NCBI RefSeq assembly: GCF_009759685.1
Contig: NZ_CP046654.1
Coordinates: forward strand, 2,480,001-2,544,000
DNA length: 64,000 nucleotides
Source: Acinetobacter baumannii
GTDB taxonomy: Bacteria > Pseudomonadota > Gammaproteobacteria > Pseudomonadales > Moraxellaceae
Direction: 5' to 3'
Shown: in pieces, positions 49,685-57,530 of the stretch
Layout of the letters: each line of letters begins with the position of its first letter
How positions within the stretch are numbered: position 1 is the stretch's first letter
Program-made: the position numbers and the translations under genes
Notes under the pieces: model-generated
What the model was told of the DNA's origin: nothing
The model's database searches: none
The model's input: the letters and a program-made list of their open reading frames with translations, nothing else

Positions 49685-49975
49685 TTAATTTAATTGCTGA
49701 ATTGCTTTTTGGGTTCTGTTCTGAAAAATAGTGTATTGCTTACGGTGGATATCATCGATCACGCCAGCAAGCTCCCGTATATCCACAAAGAGTGTTCCTT
49801 TTTGACTGTCATCCATTCTGAAGCATGAAAAGGGGAATCTATTCTGGCGTACTCCTGCCAGCATGTTTTCTTTGCATAGGTGCGGATAATATTCCTTTAC
49901 AACATCTTCAAGCTTTACGTGTAGTGAACGAAACTTCAAAAATAGATAATCGTAAGTTGATAAATCTGAAACCAT
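49685..49975 (-). CDS. PrtN-family activator-like protein
   Basis: This 96-residue protein follows the pattern of the pyocin activator PrtN: YDYLFLKFRSLHVKLEDVVKEYYPHL, a short linker and FRMDDSQKGTLFVDIRELAGVIDDIHRKQ. In Pseudomonas PrtN turns on pyocin genes after DNA damage; here the target is unknown but may be the island itself. ATG 49975 is favoured because AAAGGAAAAGAC precedes it; an ATG five codons upstream is in frame. Confidence 0.72.
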   Translation of the reverse strand: MVSDLSTYDYLFLKFRSLHVKLEDVVKEYYPHLCKENMLAGVRQNRFPFSCFRMDDSQKGTLFVDIRELAGVIDDIHRKQYTIFQNRTQKAIQQLN

Positions 49976-50174
49976 GTCTTTTCCTTTCATGTCCTGCTGT
50001 ACTAGAGCATTTCAAGTTGCATTAGAGTGTGTGATCACGGTTGCTATTATTCACATTAAGATTGGCCCTATTAAGGATTCAACAGCCGTAAAAATAATTT
50101 TTTATAAGTTAGTTAGATGTAAAATTTTAAACTGGGGCTATGAACTATGATTTAAGAGGTTATTACAGGGTGGT

Positions 50175-51152
50175 ATGAAAGTATTCGATAAACATTTAAT
50201 TGAAGAGTTAGAAACAGAGTTGCTGAACCAATACCTTAATATTAGTTGGCTAGCGGACTATCTGGATGATGGGTTTCAAAAGTTAAAGCTTGATATGTTT
50301 TGTGGTGAACTTGATTCAAAGAAAGGTTCCATGTCATTAACAGTTAAAGATTTATTGAAGGCTCTAATTGATATTAATGTGGACATTACACGAAAGGAGA
50401 GTCTTGATTCACACTTGCATTCCCAGTCAAGTTTTACTGTGGAAGAGCGTAATCGTATTTATCAGGAAATGGTCGAGAATTGTCAGAAAACACGGTATGA
50501 GGCTTTTAGGCAACAGTATGGCTATTCAATAAGTGACTTGGTTAACCTTCTGGATCAACTGGAAGTTTTGAGAAGTGATTTGGAAAAATTAAATGAGAAA
50601 GAACAACATAAGGCCTATAAGGAAATACTTCATGAATACATTGGCCTAGACCTGCTCAATTATGGATTTCAGAATTCATCTTTGAAAATCAGAATAGCTA
50701 AAGGTAGAAGCACTCAAGGCGAATATCAAAAAATTGTAAGGGCTAAAAAGAAAATATTCTTTGATCTGTTGATTGAACAAGTACAGCAGAATAAGAAGAA
50801 ATACCCGAGTGTATATAAAGCCGTGAAAGAAAACATAGATGAAGTCACGCGGAGGTTCAAAATACATGACGAGGAATGGATCAAGTCAAAGTTGGAAGTT
50901 AGTAGGGAACGAGTAAACGTGCTACATGAAGAAATGCTGAGTAAAGCATTAACAGCTTCAAAAGAGGATAAATTGCACAAAGAAATAGCAAAGCTCTCAG
51001 CTTTCATGGAGCAGCTTGAGGGTGGTTCAAGTGGAGGTTATCCCTTCGAAAAGCTTAAAGATATCCTTCCCTTTAACACAGCTTCTCTGAATGAAGTGTT
51101 GATGAAGACTCTAAAGTTTGAAAGAAATATAAAAGAGCAATGTATAGAATAA
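50175..51152 (+). CDS. Unknown helical island protein, 325 residues
   Basis: I do not recognise a family. The product is charged and mostly helical, with likely coiled coil around 235-285 (KSKLEVSRERVNVLHEEMLSKAL region), a GGSSGGYPF turn near 290 and no membrane segment or enzyme motif. ATG 50175 follows ACAGGGTGGT. It is divergent from the PrtN-family gene and convergent with the next large unknown gene, with its own promoter region of about 200 bases. It may be a cargo or anti-phage gene, but nothing in the sequence shows that. Confidence 0.6.
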   Translation: MKVFDKHLIEELETELLNQYLNISWLADYLDDGFQKLKLDMFCGELDSKKGSMSLTVKDLLKALIDINVDITRKESLDSHLHSQSSFTVEERNRIYQEMVENCQKTRYEAFRQQYGYSISDLVNLLDQLEVLRSDLEKLNEKEQHKAYKEILHEYIGLDLLNYGFQNSSLKIRIAKGRSTQGEYQKIVRAKKKIFFDLLIEQVQQNKKKYPSVYKAVKENIDEVTRRFKIHDEEWIKSKLEVSRERVNVLHEEMLSKALTASKEDKLHKEIAKLSAFMEQLEGGSSGGYPFEKLKDILPFNTASLNEVLMKTLKFERNIKEQCIE

Positions 51153-51261
51153 CATCTATAGGCTTTAAAGAGCGCTCTCGGCAAATCGCTAACCAATACT
51201 CGACTTAATTTAAGATTCATGGATGGGAGTTCCCATCCATGATCTCTATGTATTGGGATAC

Positions 51262-52203
51262 TTAGCCCGTAGGCGAATAAAGATGATTACCGTTTGCGTC
51301 CATGCACTCCGTGGCGTAGTGCTCATTGATAAGGTTTTCGATCATCTTTTCTTCGGTCACATTGTGCTTCTCTGCCAATATATTTAAGCAATAAAGGGCT
51401 TTATCAGTTAGATAGTAATGATGCTTACGCCCTTTGTTTTTCTTGCGGTAGTTTTTTTGGTACGCAGCATTCGATAACCTATCTTTTAGCGCTCTATATA
51501 TGTTGCTATCTATAGCTAACAAATTGTCAAAGATTGCATTAACGACAATACTACACTCTTTGGCATTTAGAGGCTTATAGCTTGTACTATTGAGTACCCT
51601 AGCATTTTCTCTATCTTGATCCATATAAGTTTTAGCCCATGGGTAGAACTCATCACTGTCAAAGCTTTTAAAGTGTAATGGTTTCTTGCTTATGATTTTA
51701 CTAAAACTGGCTTCCAGATCATCAAGGGTGCGGTTTGTGTCGTAATAGTTGGGTAGCATGAATATCGTATAGAGGAACCTAAAATATTCATTCTGTATAT
51801 CACGGAAAGTATTATATTGATCCTCCTTGTGGTTAATCTGGTTGAGTACAAAATATAATAGACGCTTGTTGCTCTTGTATGTGGATAAGTCTCTTCCTCG
51901 TATTTTTAACGTGCTTTGAAAGTCTTTTAAAGTATCGATGAATTGGTTAATAAATTCTTCCCTAATTTCCTCATAACTGTTTATAACCTTGCTTCTAATT
52001 TCATCCATATTAGTCATGGTATTTAAGGTTTTAATATCTAACCGGACTAAAGCAGAGTCCATATCATCAATGTTTCTTCCAAGATAATGTTCCTCATGAT
52101 CTTTATTCATGACATGCAAAACCCAAATCATATCCTCATCAGAAAATTGTTTGAGAGTCTGTTTTAATTCTTTATGTGCAGAGCTTTGATACATAATTGA
52201 CAC
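51262..52203 (-). CDS. Unknown island protein with possible C-terminal ribbon-helix-helix domain
   Basis: This 313-residue protein has a helical N-terminal part without known motifs. A basic patch (YRKKNKGRKHHYYLTDKALYCLNILAEKHNVTEEKMIENLINEHY) at about 252-297 looks like a MetJ/Arc-type ribbon-helix-helix DNA-binding unit. That suggests an island regulator or a replication/partition accessory protein. It is divergent from the Gp2-type gene across a 600-base G-poor region, which may contain its binding site. Confidence 0.6.
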   Translation of the reverse strand: MSIMYQSSAHKELKQTLKQFSDEDMIWVLHVMNKDHEEHYLGRNIDDMDSALVRLDIKTLNTMTNMDEIRSKVINSYEEIREEFINQFIDTLKDFQSTLKIRGRDLSTYKSNKRLLYFVLNQINHKEDQYNTFRDIQNEYFRFLYTIFMLPNYYDTNRTLDDLEASFSKIISKKPLHFKSFDSDEFYPWAKTYMDQDRENARVLNSTSYKPLNAKECSIVVNAIFDNLLAIDSNIYRALKDRLSNAAYQKNYRKKNKGRKHHYYLTDKALYCLNILAEKHNVTEEKMIENLINEHYATECMDANGNHLYSPTG

Positions 52204-52818
52204 CTTCTTACAGTAAGCTTTCCGTTTAGTTTAGCCAAATGTAGGAAGGGTTTTTGGGCGGTTTCTAGTATGATTTAAGACGATTTCGCATGTTTTTTTT
52301 ATAAGCTTCTAATAATGTATATAAAGTGATATAGGCACCTCTATGGGGCAACCTCATACAGAATCTCCACAAGTGAGGGAGTATTTTTCAGCTTCGTTTG
52401 TAGGTCTTCTGTTTGGCAAGGAACTTACATGCCTCTGCTAATTGATATTTTAGCATCGGATAACTTGACATGAACTAGGCAATTCATCATAGATGAAAAA
52501 CTGCCACTACATCATATATGGGTATATTAATATATCGATCAGATTGGGAAAATCATATTGCATATATCAGGTATAGATTAGGTGTAATGACTTAGTTAAT
52601 ACCACCAATACATTCTAGTTAATACATACCAACATATTCAATATCCAATCTCTAAATCATAGCTTATATCCATAACCCTATTATCTAACTACTTAAAACC
52701 TATTAACCTCTCACCTTATTAAATAACCATATCACTTCACCATGATCTTAAAACCTTTAGGTAATTAATAACACCATAGCCATTTCATGTAGTTCTAAAT
52801 AACTACAGGTAAGTGAAC
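52204..52818. other. Non-coding, G-poor origin-like region
   Basis: About 610 bases hold no gene that I can support. From about 52580 to 52800 the plus strand is almost free of G and rich in C, A and T, a strong strand skew. TAGTTAATAC occurs twice 23 bases apart (52593 and 52616). A 7-bp inverted repeat TGTAGTT / AACTACA (52788-52807) precedes the Gp2-type start. Such a region next to a Rep-like gene could be a replication origin or initiator operator; this is inference. Confidence 0.45.
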
Positions 52819-53697
52819 ATGAACGTTAGCCTAAACCAAAATGAAATCAACGAAGCATCCCTACTGATGGCAATTGAAAGATTTGTCCTAACTAGTCTCG
52901 ATGCTACAAGACAGCCAAGATCATTTTATGAAACCTTCACAGACCTTCTCTTAGCCTTCGATCAAATCTATAACCCTGACTTTAGCTATACCTGTTTAAT
53001 CGATCTCTTTTGTAGTTTGCTCCATGACTACGACCTGCAATATGAAACTTCATCATCACTTTGCAATCGCTTGAAACGAACAACCTTTAAAGACTGGCAA
53101 GCTTATTTCAATCAAGCTAGAGCTGATCACCTGAATGAATTACGCCAACATCGTTATAGCGAAACATTAAATGCTGCCAAGCTTGATAATCGCCTTGAAG
53201 AAATATTGAAAAGCTATTCTGCTGTGCTGGTGGTAAGGGTTGATTTAGCCTATGTGGTTAGTCCAGATATTGAACAGGTGGATAATGATTTAGAAACGCT
53301 TCGGAGAAAGATCAAGCGATCCGAATATGGAAAGGATATATTGCTACTGGTATGGGCATTAGAGCAGGGAGAAAAGAAAGGCTATCATTGCCATATTGCA
53401 TTGATCTTTAATGAGCGTAAGCGCACGAGTGCATGGAAGATTGCTAAGGTTGTAGGGGAGTTATGGGAAGATGTTACTGATGATGAAGGGAGTTACTTTA
53501 ATTGCCATGATCGTAGGTACTTAAAGCAATACGAGGATCAAGATACTTTAGGGGTTGGCATTATCTATAGCGGAGTTGATTATCAGGTGCGAAGAATGTG
53601 TTCAACGCTATCCTATTTAGCACGACCTGAAAAAGAACAATATCTCCGAGTAAAAACAACGAGGAAGATGCGTACCTTTGGCATGTCACAGCGTTAA
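52819..53697 (+). CDS. Inovirus Gp2 / YagK-YfjJ-type protein (putative replication initiator)
   Basis: The 292-residue protein has, in its second half, VLVVRVDLAYV, then GEKKGYHCHIALIFNE (a His-x-His motif as in HUH-type nucleases), and GVDYQVRRMCSTLSYLARPEKEQYLRVK near the end, the pattern of inovirus Gp2 and YfjJ proteins found in filamentous phages and satellites. The role would be rolling-circle initiation, although not all members keep the catalytic tyrosine. ATG 52819 is chosen after ACAGGTAAGTGAAC; GTG 52813 is in frame. Confidence 0.72.
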   Translation: MNVSLNQNEINEASLLMAIERFVLTSLDATRQPRSFYETFTDLLLAFDQIYNPDFSYTCLIDLFCSLLHDYDLQYETSSSLCNRLKRTTFKDWQAYFNQARADHLNELRQHRYSETLNAAKLDNRLEEILKSYSAVLVVRVDLAYVVSPDIEQVDNDLETLRRKIKRSEYGKDILLLVWALEQGEKKGYHCHIALIFNERKRTSAWKIAKVVGELWEDVTDDEGSYFNCHDRRYLKQYEDQDTLGVGIIYSGVDYQVRRMCSTLSYLARPEKEQYLRVKTTRKMRTFGMSQR

Positions 53698-53710
53698 TTG
53701 GAATCATACA

Positions 53711-53732
53711 CAGATATGTACCATCTAGATGA
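53711..53732 (+). repeat. 22-bp motif, copy 1
   Basis: The core AGATATRTACCATCTARATG occurs here and at 56259-56280 with 20 of 22 positions equal. In both cases a hairpin and then a gene follow. It may be a regulator site or a promoter element of the island. Confidence 0.5.
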
Positions 53733-53751
53733 GAAACATCTTCTCTTTATT

Positions 53752-53777
53752 GGCTTATCGCATTGGTAAGCCTTTTC
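53752..53777 (+). terminator. Terminator-like hairpin in the leader of the zinc-ribbon gene
   Basis: The stem GGCTTA / TAAGCC is followed by TTTTC and lies 20 bases before the next start codon, downstream of the 22-bp motif. Confidence 0.5.
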
Positions 53778-53796
53778 TATTTCAGAGGTATATCTT

Positions 53797-54063
53797 ATGA
53801 ACATTACTTGCCCAAACTGCCATTCAGAACATGTTATTCGGGTGGTGAACCATCATTCCCAAACAGGAAGCCAGAGCCTGGCATCGTCAGCATCATTTGC
53901 CACGATGGGTGCTGCATTATCAAAGAGTTTGCCAATTTCACCTATAGTGGGTGGGATTGCAGGAGCCGTAGTCGGTGGTATTTTCAATAGTTTGTTTGAT
54001 CGTGCGCCTGTCACCCCAAGTTGCAGCTTTCAATGCCAAAGCTGTGGTCAATTGTTTTATTGA
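53797..54063 (+). CDS. Small zinc-ribbon protein with glycine-rich hydrophobic core
   Basis: This 88-residue protein starts with CPNCHSEHVIRVV and ends with CQSCGQLF, together a four-cysteine zinc ribbon. A hydrophobic, glycine-rich stretch between them (PISPIVGGIAGAVVGGIFNSLF) could insert in a membrane or form a glycine-zipper. An AGAGGTATATCTT ribosome site precedes the start. The function is unknown. Confidence 0.6.
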   Translation: MNITCPNCHSEHVIRVVNHHSQTGSQSLASSASFATMGAALSKSLPISPIVGGIAGAVVGGIFNSLFDRAPVTPSCSFQCQSCGQLFY

Positions 54064-54150
54064 TGGATGGGCATAAAGTTGGGGAGGGTGAACCTCCCTG
54101 ATTTTCATATGGAGTTAGAATAAGATTGAAATTTTAGTTCTAGAGAGTGG

Positions 54151-54450
54151 TTAACTACAGATAACACCTGTGGTTTGAATAACCATTTTATTCTCAACCT
54201 TAACCCGAATTTCACAACTGATGATATCGCCTGAGATACCTAGATCATATGCAATGGTATATTCATGTGGATGTTCATCTTTATTGACTCCAATATTGAA
54301 GGCATTTCCATTGTCAGGTTGGCGATTTGCTGACACGATCTGACCAGCTTTTTGCTTGACCAGTTTTAGGTCTGGGTCAGTTTTTGCTTCGGCAAACATT
54401 GTTGTAAATAAGGTAAGGAATGTAACTAAGGCAATGATTGTTTTTTTCAT
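54151..54450 (-). CDS. Small exported protein
   Basis: This 99-residue protein has a clear signal peptide (MKKTIIALVTFLTLFTTMFAEA) and a mature part with two cysteines (ISCEIRV and the C-terminal VICS), probably disulphide-bonded in the periplasm. No known family. The frame opens 24 codons earlier inside the upstream gene, but MKKTI at 54450 gives the signal peptide. It lies 58 bases after the next minus-strand gene. Confidence 0.6.
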   Translation of the reverse strand: MKKTIIALVTFLTLFTTMFAEAKTDPDLKLVKQKAGQIVSANRQPDNGNAFNIGVNKDEHPHEYTIAYDLGISGDIISCEIRVKVENKMVIQTTGVICS

Positions 54451-54508
54451 AGATTTCTTCTTTGCTTCTTTAACATACTTTGAGTTGAATATAAAAAGCA
54501 GTCCGTGG

Positions 54509-54952
54509 TTATGGAGTGGCAATCAGGTTATACAGCATACTCCCCATCCCATTTTTACCTTGGCTAACTACTTTAAACTTTCCTGTTAAATGGCCTGTTT
54601 GAGGATTCCATTTGACATAGGGTGCACATTGACCAATGGTGGTGGTTGCATTTGGATGTTTGATTTTGTCGCAATCGATATAAACTTCATAATTAAGTTT
54701 ACCCAGTGGTGCCACGTAAAAGGTTGGGCTTACACCCCGATAGCCATAGGTGATATCGTCAAACTCAGCCGGATTTCGAATCGTGAGATCAAGCTGAACA
54801 ATCTGATTATGGTTTTTCTTAAGAAACTGCGGAAACTGGCTGTCGGTTTTAGGAACACCTTTGTACACAGGTACCGGGCTTGCTGACAGATGGAATGAAA
54901 ATCCCATCAATGAAGTGATCAGTAATATTTTTGATAGGTTTATCATTTTCAT
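54509..54952 (-). CDS. Small exported protein
   Basis: This 147-residue protein has a signal peptide (cleavage near LSASPVPVYKG) and a mature domain with two cysteines (YIDCDKI and GQCAPYVKW) and many aromatic residues, likely a beta-rich periplasmic domain. No family is recognised. It probably shares an operon with the next exported protein gene downstream. Two start codons lie two codons apart. Confidence 0.6.
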   Translation of the reverse strand: MKMINLSKILLITSLMGFSFHLSASPVPVYKGVPKTDSQFPQFLKKNHNQIVQLDLTIRNPAEFDDITYGYRGVSPTFYVAPLGKLNYEVYIDCDKIKHPNATTTIGQCAPYVKWNPQTGHLTGKFKVVSQGKNGMGSMLYNLIATP

Positions 54953-55033
54953 GGTTGATGATATCCAATGCTATTATTTCTGTGATTTATATAAGATGGC
55001 GCTGTGTCGCTCATCTACACCAGGAGATGTAAA

Positions 55034-55078
55034 GCCACTGTAGGTTCACCTAGAGATACATTTTCAACATACAGTGGC
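55034..55078. terminator. Long inverted repeat between exported-protein genes
   Basis: GCCACTGTA pairs with TACAGTGGC across 27 bases, downstream of the minus-strand small membrane protein genes. A T tract is not clear, so terminator function is uncertain. Confidence 0.35.
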
Positions 55079-55095
55079 ATTTGACGTAGCAACTT

Positions 55096-55320
55096 TTATT
55101 TGGGTTTTAATACAATAAAAATAATGAACAGCAAGATCAGAATACCGCCTACAATCTTTCCCAGGGTTGGAAACATGATAAAAGGCCAGGCCAGCCCTTG
55201 ACCTAAGTTAAAGGCAAAACCTTTATAGCTATAGAGTCCCCAGAAATGTTGATAGATGGCATAAAAGAAACCAATGACCAAATAAACAACAATGGTGATC
55301 TGTTTGAGGTTCTTATCCAT
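55096..55320 (-). CDS. Small membrane protein, two transmembrane segments
   Basis: This 74-residue protein has hydrophobic segments at about 9-30 and 53-72, with a short loop between. No family is recognised. Its start codon follows the stop of the 43-residue gene without a gap (TAAATG), so the two are likely translated together. Confidence 0.6.
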   Translation of the reverse strand: MDKNLKQITIVVYLVIGFFYAIYQHFWGLYSYKGFAFNLGQGLAWPFIMFPTLGKIVGGILILLFIIFIVLKPK

Positions 55321-55452
55321 TTATTGATCTCCCCCAAGAGCATAGTTTGCTAAACTGATAAAAACCCATAACACCAGCATGGCAAGAATAACGGGTAAAC
55401 CGAGAAAGCAGATGGCTGCAATGATGCAAGTTAGACCAGCCAGATTTCGCAT
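55321..55452 (-). CDS. Membrane peptide of 43 residues
   Basis: A short frame (MRNLAGLTCIIAAICFLGLP start, LANYALGGDQ end) encodes a peptide that is one hydrophobic helix pair or one long helix. Its stop touches the start of the next small membrane gene, and its start is four bases from the end of the upstream lipoprotein gene, so it fills the gap in a compact operon. That packing is the main evidence that it is real. Confidence 0.6.
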   Translation of the reverse strand: MRNLAGLTCIIAAICFLGLPVILAMLVLWVFISLANYALGGDQ

Positions 55453-55456
55453 AACC

Positions 55457-55714
55457 TTACTCCCGTGCACATTGGAAGCTTGCCTGAACCATGTCATGCT
55501 GAAAGCTTTCGGATTGGCTTAAGGTATAGAGATTATTTTTAAAACCATCTTCACCATATTTATTTTCTAACTTGTCATAGATACATTCACAGGTGCTATG
55601 TTCGAGTCCCCCTGTTTTACAGCCATTCACGAATTCACGTTCAGCTTTGCTGGCACAGGCAGTCAGGCCAAGTACGGTAATGCTGATGATAAAAAGGCAT
55701 GATGCAGTCTTCAT
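55457..55714 (-). CDS. Small lipoprotein
   Basis: This 85-residue protein has a lipoprotein signal peptide with lipobox LTAC (Cys20) and four or five further cysteines in the mature part (NGCKTGGLEHSTCECIYDKL, FQCARE), probably paired. It is first in a compact minus-strand operon with two membrane peptides. The function is unknown; entry exclusion or phage-like surface roles are possible but unsupported. Confidence 0.65.
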   Translation of the reverse strand: MKTASCLFIISITVLGLTACASKAEREFVNGCKTGGLEHSTCECIYDKLENKYGEDGFKNNLYTLSQSESFQHDMVQASFQCARE

Positions 55715-56258
55715 AAATTCTTCCTATTTAATTGTTTTGATATACGTTGTTATCGAAGTTATGGATTGATGCTTTAGTTGCTAGTTGGTTCTGCTGAGTC
55801 AAATAATAGGCGAGCAGAAGTCTAAGCGCTCAATACAAACGGTATTGGAGGCTAGCTGAAAGCAACGAGCTTATTTGAATAATCGCTTAACTGAGAATAA
55901 ACCAATAAAAACAGAGAAGGGCGTTGAAGAATAATGTGCGCCATAGTAACCACTCCTATATAGATAAGAAGTTCTACCAGACATGAAAGATTAATGGTGG
56001 CAGAACGAAAGAGGGTTGACAGACTGGCCTTAAGAACCCAGCACGCGCGAGGCGTCCCTCTTCCGTCCTACCGCAACAAAAAAGAGGGACGGGTACACAA
56101 CACCAAAAAACGAGTTTTTTGGTGACTTAAGGATCAGCCTGTCAAAGCCGGCTGGCAATGTAGGCCAGCAACGTCATCATAATCTCTGAAAATGATCCCG
56201 TCAATTTACTGTGCGGTAAAGTTGCATCATGTGTCTAAAAAATAATTTAAAAAACTTT
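55715..56258. other. Non-coding region with a cluster of perfect stem-loops
   Basis: No gene is supported here. Three stems lie within 116 bases: GTCCCTCTT (56054) with AAGAGGGAC (56082); CACCAAAAAA-CGAG-TTTTTTGGTG (56101-56124); and GCTGGC-N7-GCCAGC (56151-56169). This could be a structured RNA, an origin of transfer or a single-strand replication signal. Confidence 0.45.
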
Positions 56259-56280
56259 CAGATATATACCATCTAAATGA
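56259..56280 (+). repeat. 22-bp motif, copy 2
   Basis: It matches the motif at 53711-53732 at 20 of 22 positions (AGATATATACCATCTAAATG core). It is 43 bases before a terminator and about 120 bases before the DUF932 gene. Confidence 0.5.
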
Positions 56281-56322
56281 ACTCATTCTGATTGAATCCC
56301 TTTTCAGAAAACTTCCCGTTTT

Positions 56323-56348
56323 GGCCTGCTCCCCGCAGGCCTTTTTTT
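56323..56348 (+). terminator. Terminator in the leader of the DUF932 gene
   Basis: The stem GGCCTGC / GCAGGCC with loop TCCCC is followed by seven T. It lies downstream of the 22-bp motif and 54 bases before the start codon. Confidence 0.75.
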
Positions 56349-56401
56349 ATGCAGCAATTCAATTTTTACATTTTAGTTATCGTGAATAGAGAGGTTACTT
56401 T

Positions 56402-57442
56402 ATGGCACATTTAGTAGAAACAATGGCATTTGTTGGCGATACCCCATGGCATGGATTAGGCAATCCACTCAGTCCAAATCAGCCGATAGAAGTATGGGCA
56501 CAACAGGCAGGCATGGACTGGCGTATTGAATCATCTAATGTCAGTTATATGGCAAAGAATGAACGCGGGCAAAATATCCTTATGCCTTATGAGGAACAGC
56601 GTGTGTTATATCGCTCAGATACACATGCACCGTTATCCGTCGTAAGTCAACGTTTTCAAGAAGTACAGCCTAAAGAGATTCTAGAGTTTTATCGTGACCT
56701 GACTGAGCAATCGGGCTTTGAGCTGGAAACGGCGGGCGTACTCAAAGGTGGACGTAAATTTTGGGCATTGGCTCGTACAGGGCAATCGGCAGCACTGAAA
56801 GGCAAGGATGTGAGTAATGGCTATATTTTGTTGGCAACGGCATGTGACGGCACACTCGCAACAACGGCGCAATTTACCTCTATACGTGTGGTGTGTAACA
56901 ACACTTTGGCGATTGCTTTGAAAGGGCAGAACTCTAATGCAGGAGTCGTGAAAGTTCCACACAGTACCAAGTTTGATGCAGAAAAGATCAAGCAACAACT
57001 TGGTATTTCAGTGCGTGCATGGGATGAACACATGTATGAAATGAAGCAACTCAGTCAACGTAAAGTTACCCAGAATGAAGCTGCTGCTTACTTTGATGCG
57101 GTGTTTAATAACACAGCGATGAGTATTGCCGAACAGGATGACAATATCATTCAGTTTTACCGTGATGTTGCTACCCAAGCTCAAGCCAATAGCAAAGAAA
57201 AACCTGAACCGAATGCTAAATCCATGAGTAAAGCTATGGAGATGTTTAATGGACAAGGGCGTGGAGCAAGCCTCTCTTCAGTTAAAGATACTGCCTATGG
57301 ATTACTCTGTTCGATCACCGAGTTTGTCGACCATGAACGTCGTGCGATGAGTACTGATCACCGCCTTGACTCTGCTTGGTTTGGTGCAGGGGCAGCATTA
57401 AAGCAACGTGGATTAGAGCAAGCATTATATCTTGCAGCCTAA
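56402..57442 (+). CDS. DUF932 (phage/plasmid-like TIGR03299) protein
   Basis: This 346-residue protein has the DUF932 pattern: an AFVGDTPWHGLGNPL opening, SVVSQRFQEVQPKEILEFYRDL, FWALARTGQSA, and GYILLATACDGTLATTAQFTSIRVVCNNTLAIAL. Such proteins are common on plasmids, ICEs and phages, often beside ssDNA-annealing or exonuclease genes. The biochemical role is unknown. It is first of three genes of recombination type in a row, each with a terminator in the gap before it. Confidence 0.85.
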   Translation: MAHLVETMAFVGDTPWHGLGNPLSPNQPIEVWAQQAGMDWRIESSNVSYMAKNERGQNILMPYEEQRVLYRSDTHAPLSVVSQRFQEVQPKEILEFYRDLTEQSGFELETAGVLKGGRKFWALARTGQSAALKGKDVSNGYILLATACDGTLATTAQFTSIRVVCNNTLAIALKGQNSNAGVVKVPHSTKFDAEKIKQQLGISVRAWDEHMYEMKQLSQRKVTQNEAAAYFDAVFNNTAMSIAEQDDNIIQFYRDVATQAQANSKEKPEPNAKSMSKAMEMFNGQGRGASLSSVKDTAYGLLCSITEFVDHERRAMSTDHRLDSAWFGAGAALKQRGLEQALYLAA

Positions 57443-57464
57443 ATTTTATCTTGTATCCCTCTTT

Positions 57465-57491
57465 GCCACATCTTCGGATGTGGCTTTTTTT
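57465..57491 (+). terminator. Terminator after the DUF932 gene
   Basis: The stem GCCACAT / ATGTGGC encloses CTTCGG and is followed by a seven-T run and ATGCCG. Confidence 0.8.
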
Positions 57492-57530
57492 ATGCCGTTT
57501 TTTAGAACGTATTGAGATGAGGAACATCAC

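Noticed and set aside
51038..51220. Minus-strand frame overlapping the 325-residue gene
   Set aside because: No ribosome site or motif, and it is antisense to a better-supported gene.
54590..54886. Plus-strand frame of 98 codons
   Set aside because: It is antisense to the exported 147-residue protein, which has a clear signal peptide.
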